Below, piece by piece: positions 45,541 through 50,938 of a DNA stretch of 50,938 nucleotides. Each line of letters starts with the position of its first letter. Positions within the stretch are counted from its first letter, which is position 1. This stretch comes from Smittium culicis. Its lineage: Eukaryota; Kickxellomycota; Harpellomycetes; Harpellales; Legeriomycetaceae. Under the pieces are notes generated by a model that was not told the DNA's origin, did not search any database, and worked only from the letters and a program-made list of their open reading frames with translations. The stretch is from contig LSSN01005747.1 of NCBI GenBank assembly GCA_001970855.1, positions 1 through 50,938 on the forward strand, given 5' to 3'. Made by a program: the position numbers and the translations under genes.

Positions 45541-45732
45541 TCCTTTCAGGGGCGGTTGAATTTTTTTTGAACTACTAAAACTATCCAACCAAATTAAAAA
45601 CTGATAAATTAATATAAAATCGTAGTATTATATCGTATATTTATTTCAATGTATCCAATAGCTAATGGTTTTTATTTGGCATAATCAATTATGATTTTTA
45701 AATAATTATAAGAGTGTTGGCCCCGGAAAGGG
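45541..45732 (+). mobile_element. TTAA-type MITE, variant B
   Basis: 192 bp with ends TCCTTTCAGGGGCGGTTGAA and GAGTGTTGGCCCCGGAAAGGG, and TTAG just before the left end. Its left 55 bp match, inverted, the right end of the copy at 45989-46179. The inner part differs, so the ends are conserved and the centre has drifted. Confidence 0.75.
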
Positions 45733-45858
45733 ACAATAATTATCATAACACAATGCCACTATCCCTTAAAAAATTCTCATAATACTAAATATGTGTTCAG
45801 ATAAATTTGATAATGCCGAAATTTATATTATACAAACCTGAAAATATTTTTTCTTTGA

Positions 45859-46240
45859 CCCTTTGCGATCCAACACTCATAAATCAGCGAATTTATTGGT
45901 TTATTTACGATTTAAAAGCAAATTTGTTATTTGCTGTTTATTTAAAATATAATAATATTTTTAAAGCCTCGGAATTAAAGAATTTAAACCCTTTCCGGGG
46001 CAAGTACTCTTAAATTTTTTTAAAAATTATAATTGGATAAGTCATATTATATTTATATTTTATTGGATATATAAAATTTACCGGCCAATTATTTATTACT
46101 ATATTATATTTATTTATCATATTGTCGTATGGTTGGATAATTTTGGTAGTTCAAAAAAGGCCAACCGCTCCTGAAAGGGTTAACCAAGAATAGTTGGATA
46201 TATCTGGTTGGTCAAAAATAGCCTACCTCTAAAGAAAGGG
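45859..46240 (-). mobile_element. TTAA-type MITE, variant A, interrupted by another copy
   Basis: The two halves 45859-45983 and 46184-46240 together match the 20937-21115 element in reverse orientation. Its left end is GGTAGGCTATTTTTGACCAA (complement near 46220); its middle matches AATACTTTAACTCCAAGG; its right end is GAGTGTTGGATCGCAAAGGG (complement at 45859). TTGA flanks both outer ends (45855-45858 and 46241-46244). Variant B copy 45989-46179 sits inside, at a TTAA. Confidence 0.75.
45989..46179 (-). mobile_element. TTAA-type MITE, variant B, nested in another copy
   Basis: 191 bp from CCCTTTCCGGGGCAAG to GGCCAACCGCTCCTGAAAGGG. TTAA follows at 46180-46183; TTAA plus one extra A precedes (45984-45988). 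It is inverted relative to the copy at 45541-45732 and interrupts the older copy around it. Confidence 0.8.
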
Positions 46241-46348
46241 TTGAATATAAATGTGTCATGGGTTTTTTTTATTTACTGTATGATCTGGTGCTTTTAAATT
46301 GTGTTTAACCTTCTCAGGAGTCAAAATTCCTGCAAAAATGTTTGCTAA

Positions 46349-46460
46349 CCCTTTACTGAGTGATAGAATGTTTTATATACACAAAGTATAGCCAAAAGAG
46401 TTCAATTAAAATAATTTAATCTGAGGCTATAAGAAATATTGGCTTTTTGTTAAAATTAAT
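46349..46460 (+). mobile_element. Partial MITE copy, variant A left part
   Basis: CCCTTTACTGAGTGATAG, then TATAGCCAAAAGAGTTCAA, then AAGAAATATTGG align with the left two-thirds of the 20937 element. The right end is not found. TTAACCTTCTCAGGAG at 46305-46320 may be the end of a further fragment. Confidence 0.6.
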
Positions 46461-46544
46461 CGAGCTCTTTAGAGTGAAGATTAATCTATATTATACTTCA
46501 TAGAGGAGACATAAAAGTTACTCCAAATTTAAAATCGACTCAGT

Positions 46545-47330
46545 CTAGTTACTTGATGAATTTCTTGTAAGTCGATAATATGTATCGATGATGGTATATT
46601 TCAACCAAAAATACATGGGAAACTATATCATCAATCGATATCCCGGAGTTTGCGGCTAATTTAGCACCTATTGCTCTCCACTTAGGGGTTGGTGTCTCAG
46701 GGCCGCGATTTATTAAATCAGAAATTCATTTGATATATCTTGTGTTAATATCCACTTATAGAGGCTTGGAGGTATCACTAACATACCTTATAAGCCTATG
46801 AACTACCCAATTGATATTGTTATTGTGTCTGGTCGGGTAGGTATTGAATTCTAACTTTTCCTCATAGATCATGTATGCATTTACAGGGCATAATATTATA
46901 TTGATGTTGGGGTTGATTTGGCATAGTTTTTCGATTGAACGGATACCTCTTTTTTATTTAAGGGCTACACCATTACTAGGTTTAGCGCCCCTTTTTCGAT
47001 GCAGCTACGTCCGTAGTCAAATCTATAGATGTAACTGGCGCGGAGGAAATCTGTTACTGATAGAAGCCAGTAAAGTATGGCTGCGATTATCTTAACAGTG
47101 AGGGAAAAGTTTTTCCCCCATTCTCAAAAAAATTTTAAAACTGATGAATATCCATCGCAGGTCTGATGAATGATTTGATGGAAGTATCATCAATTGCATT
47201 GATAAATTCGGAAAACATTGGATCAGCGGCTACCTCGGCTGGAATAATTGAAATTTGAAGGATAGCCAATTTTACGGCTTTTATTGTACCTAATTTCAGC
47301 TTGTCCACGGATATTATTTCTGCCAAATAA
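46545..47330 (-). pseudogene. Tyrosine recombinase of DIRS-like copy 1
   Basis: In pieces: TSIKSFIRPAMDI, AAILYWLLSVTDFLRASYI (first catalytic Arg), WRAIGAKLAANSGISIDDIV (second Arg block), and IDTYYRLTR with the candidate nucleophile Tyr, ending at TAG 46545-46547. At least three frame changes are needed, so it is inactive as it stands. Confidence 0.75.
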
Positions 47331-47385
47331 TCGATTTTTTCAGGCGCGGAGATGGAAGTAGATATCTGGTTTCATAATTGCCAAC

Positions 47386-47652
47386 CTAGAATGCGCTGCT
47401 GGATATAAATATACCGGGATATACGATGGACACTTCTTTTTTTCTAAACGATAAAATAATTGCGTAATTGCTGAGACCTTGCGTTTCGAGGAAACTCTGC
47501 AGATTTTCTAGTACATCAAGCATTAGTACTTGCTTTCCGAGAACCGCGACTGTTCGCTTTTTGGATAATGCATAAAAGTTGTTGTTTGAAGAAGAGATCA
47601 CTGTAAAATTGATATAACTATCAGTTCTGGGAGCCAGATCGCGGATTTCCAA
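47386..47652 (-). pseudogene. Linker/pre-recombinase segment of DIRS-like copy 1
   Basis: An open stretch of 88 codons with LENLQSFLETQGLSNYAI, which resembles the short helical start of DIRS-type recombinase regions. No catalytic residues here. Confidence 0.45.
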
Positions 47653-48439
47653 ATTAGAGTTATTGTGACTCTCTCGCGGCGGAACTTTTGAACTACCTGG
47701 GATATCAGGTTCCAGTGTGGGCAGAAGTACAGATTATCGAATATTGTATATTTTTAGGTCAGATCATTCTAATCGAACACTTTTTTGTCCGGAAACCAAC
47801 TGTAGTATTGATATAGCTTTCTGATCTGTGGTGATGCAAAGATGTCGACACCGTGGGTTCCAAGCTTCGGGTTCAGTACTGCGAATGTATCCTGAAATAG
47901 AGGACATTCCTTTTGCACTTTCAGTCTGCTTGTGGCGTCCGCTGAGTTTAGTACGGATGGAAATTAGGCCATTTTTGGGCTGGTGTTGGTCTTGAGGCAG
48001 TGAAAAAATATCTTTTCTGTTAATTCCAGAAGTTCAAGGGGAAGTTATTCCCCTGAATTTCTTGACATAGGAGAGTGTTTTTGAAGTTTTCTGAATAGAC
48101 TAGCACTGATCGACCAACCACACTCTTGAGTTTCAGTGTATAAAACACCGTCAACAGTTTCTTTGCGTTGATATGCAGTCACGCCACTTTGGGGCTTCAA
48201 ATATCTGAGTAAGAGCGGTTTCATACTACTACTCCTCATTCTTAGTCGCTGTAGTCGGTAAATATCTCCAGATACGGCGTCTCGGGAAAGAACGAGTGAC
48301 CGTTACATGTAGTTAGCAGACTCTTTCAGAAGTTCAGGTTCTGGATTGCCGGTTTCGTAGCCTCACCATCGATGTCCATGAGTTGGATACTGGCAGAGTT
48401 CGGTTTTTGAACTCAAATAGTCGAAGTAGCATTAGTTTT

Positions 48440-49474
48440 CAAGAAACCAGGTCTACTGGCATCGAATCAGTATTGATGATGAAGCTCACCAGGTATCTCA
48501 ATTTCATCCGGTTAGCGTTGAGTAATCTGCTGTCTACGTGTCGGAGATCCCAGATCTTGTTTATTGAAACCTTCAGTGTCATATTCTGTGAGTTTATTAC
48601 TATCCACAGATGTGTGATAGATCGGCATCGGGATGTAGACGATTTCTCTTTGTTGATCTTTAATCCAAGCTCCCGAAGCTTGGAGTATATGCTGAGTGTG
48701 ATTTTCACACACGCCTCTTAGGGTTTTGCCGTGATTTTTAGTTCTTTCAAGTATGCTGAGATTCGCATTCCTTGGGACCTGTGCTATTGTAAAACCGGGC
48801 GGAGAGTCTTGGTATAAACCAACAGGCTCAGTGATAGACCGAATGGTAGGACCTGAAACTGGAAACATCGATCATTCTAATGAAAGCGTAAAGTAGTTTC
48901 GACAGTGTTTGAATACCAAGATATGTATAAACGCATTCTGGATGTCGAGAAACATCAAATAGTCTTTTCTGCGGATCATGCGGCATATGGGAGACAGGAT
49001 CTTGATCTTAAATTTCTGTTCCTCCACATTTCGGTTATGCTTTCGGAGGTCCAAAACTGGTCTGAGGCCTTCAGTATTCTTTGGGATCGTAAACAGCTGG
49101 CTGTAGAAGCCTGGATCCTTCGACTGAATCTCTTCGATAGCTCAATTTGATAGTAAAGAAGCGATTTCCTCTGTCATAACTGTGCTTTAATCCTGGATTA
49201 ACTTCCTCTTGTATCGATGCGATTGTGACGTCGGCATTGGTATTTGAAAGCGACTCACTTGGAGTAGGCCCAAAGGCCCCACGAAAAGTGCATCCCGTTT
49301 CGAAAGGTGCAGTTTGAGCACCTTTTGAAACGGGAGTCTTCTCGGAATAGAGGTAAAATTTTCATATCGTACAACCTCAATCCCGGGGCGGGAGATTGAA
49401 TTTTCTAGAAAGGGATTCTGAATCCCTTCTCTAATATGTTCCGAAACTATCAGCTGTCCACTGGTCTGGAACAT
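48440..49474 (-). pseudogene. Reverse transcriptase relic of DIRS-like copy 1
   Basis: Fragments in order: ISEHIREGIQNPFL-like start, LRKHNRNVEEQKFKIKILSP, RRKDYLMFLDIQNAFIHI, FQVLPFGLSLSLLVYTKTLR, GMRISAYLKELKI, and RELGLKINKEKSSTS. The catalytic YLDD is YLKE. Multiple frame changes and stops. Confidence 0.75.
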
Positions 49475-50337
49475 GTCGATTTGAACATAGAAAGGCGTCT
49501 CCTAACTGAAGAGACTTAATGGGTCTCAGCAGAGACCCATTTTCCGTAGCCTCAACCTCTCCCACGATAATATGACTAACGGACCGAGGTCTTGTGATTT
49601 GCAGTGGTTTCCTCAATTTTTGTAGCATTGGTGCTCTAAGCCATAATAGAGTTTCTGCTGATCGAATTCTTGTTGTTTGAGCTCTGCTGGATCTTGCGAA
49701 AGGACTGAACAGTTGACTCTTCGCTACTGTTATCCTGGAATTGAGGTCGTTCAACGACTCTTGGTCCATCAGTGGTTTCGTATCTGGCTCAACGAGTTGT
49801 ATAGGTTTAACTGGAATTCTGAGCCCATTATGGAGCTTATACAACCAATCTTGAGTTACTGTAGCGGCTACGTCCGATAATAGAGCTCCAATAGTGCTCG
49901 CAAAAATGACCTCGGGATCTTCAGTGGTGTCAAGCCCAGGGTTGTATTGAATCCTTTGGTGGAAAAAGTAGTCAATTGGTATTTTTAATTGAGTTAGAGC
50001 TGCCTGAATTCCATAAAGGGCTGTTTCAGCCTTCTTCACCGCACTAGATGCTGAGTCATTCAGTGGCGGTGGGTTGTAGTTCATCGAAATAGTCTTAGGG
50101 CAAGATTGAATCGAAATCTTGCGTTATTTTTTCGGTCTAAGGCGATCGGTAGAAATCGTCTTCAATGAAAAGAGTGCCTCTATGAGCTCTGGATAATCAG
50201 TTAAATCTGTCACCGGAATCCTTCTTGTGATATACAGGTCTTCCGGCTCCTGGTTGATTTCCTATTCTCGTAGGTGCTGATGTACCATTTCTTTCAATGA
50301 TTGACTTTTTCTAGCCTTGCTGGAGATAAAGCTTCAT
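49431..50337 (-). pseudogene. ORF1 (gag-like) relic of DIRS-like copy 1
   Basis: The longest intact piece is 49431-50084 (217 codons, MNYNPPPLNDSASSAVKK...). The upstream part from ATG 50337 reads MKLYLQQG, then stops, then IERNGTSAPTRIGNQPGAGR in the same direction. A one-base shift joins the two. Confidence 0.65.
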
Positions 50338-50340
50338 TTT

Positions 50341-50938
50341 ATTGTTCCATCGTTTAATATTTTGAAGGGAGATAAAAATTTTAAATATTCTTATTTTATA
50401 AAATTTTTTATTGAAAATATTTATGCTGGTAGAGCACCTTTGCTAAAGAAAATGTGATAATGATATGAGTACTGTGTACTTTACAGTTTATACCATAAAA
50501 TTTTTTCAGTTCGTTTTATTTATTTTAATTTTATTGAAATTAGATTTCCGTTTTAGTTTTATCCAATAAATTAATATCACATAATATGTCACCTCTCTGA
50601 TGTATAATTGCATTAAAAATAAATTTTATCTAAGAACTTTTGTAATTAGCAAAATAAGATGTTTATTGTCATGTTAAATAACGGGGTAATGTGTGTTTAT
50701 TTTTTTAAATTCAGTATTTTTTTATCTGAACTTTAAATAATCTAGAAATTATGCAGTTATGTAAAATAAAAATAGTAAAGCCGAACGAATGTAAAAAAAA
50801 TAACGTCTCAAATAAAATACTTATATATTATATCGGATACATATCAAAAAAAGCACAAGTTAATCTACTAACACGAGAATAGCTCCAGAAATTACTATAA
50901 GTGATCTGGATATATATTATTAAATTTGGTAAAATAAT
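50341..50938. other. AT-rich flank at window end
   Basis: No gene or repeat recognised. Confidence 0.55.

Larger units (their letters stand above)
46545..50340 (-). mobile_element. Decayed DIRS-like tyrosine-recombinase retrotransposon (copy 1)
   Basis: Minus-strand order is ORF1 (about 50337-49430), RT (about 49474-48440), an RNase H/linker region (about 48430-47390) and tyrosine recombinase (about 47330-46545). Many frameshifts and stops. ORF1 and the recombinase are homologous to the copy at 22-31 kb, so both come from one family. The terminal repeats expected of DIRS elements were not recognised. Confidence 0.8.

Noticed and set aside
45807..46013. 68-codon open frame
   Set aside because: Made of MITE sequence from two nested copies.

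Overview
This window looks like nuclear DNA of an AT-rich, early-diverging fungus. The genes are interrupted by short GT-AG introns (69 to 170 bp), the conserved proteins are fungal/eukaryotic housekeeping types, and the spaces are very AT-rich with many retroelement relics. The mix of compact intron-bearing genes, a chromodomain Ty3 element, DIRS-like tyrosine-recombinase retroelements and a LINE would suit a gut fungus such as Smittium (Harpellales). That placement is inference from general resemblance, not something the sequence proves.

Layout. 1-110 is the tail of a LINE copy. 721-851 is the last exon of an unidentified gene. 1251-2579 (+) is SAICAR synthetase (ADE1, five exons). 3190-4782 (-) is RPAC1/RPC40, shared by RNA polymerases I and III (six exons). 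5606-7028 (-) is coproporphyrinogen III oxidase (HEM13, three exons including a 17-nt microexon). 7029-17705 holds no gene I can support, apart from a 5'-truncated LINE at 12452-13571; part of it (about 9.0-11.7 kb) is strikingly poor in G on the + strand. 17706-18770 (-) is UDP-glucose 4-epimerase.

From 20 to 31 kb the window is mobile DNA. There are two copies of a small TTAA-flanked transposon (MITE). A decayed DIRS-like element (about 22130-31020, minus strand) is split by a 5320-bp chromovirus LTR retrotransposon (23684-29003, minus strand). That element has LTRs differing at one base of 304 and a perfect 5-bp target duplication, and shows signs of Tf1-type self-priming and of a -1 gag-pol frameshift. 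Two more LINE tails with target duplications lie at 33.2 and 34.7 kb.

35623-37218 (+) is an unidentified two-exon gene. 39260-40958 (+) is the splicing factor Ecm2/RBM22 (five exons). 41690-44737 (-) is a long Rgp1 homologue, a Ypt6/Rab6 exchange-factor subunit. 45541-46460 is a cluster of the same MITE family, with one copy nested inside another. 46545-50340 (-) is a second decayed DIRS-like element.

The host genes are unrelated housekeeping functions (purine synthesis, transcription, heme synthesis, sugar-nucleotide metabolism, splicing, vesicle traffic) and do not form one pathway. The most interesting material is the well-preserved structure and nesting of the mobile elements. I saw no tRNA, rRNA or CRISPR array.
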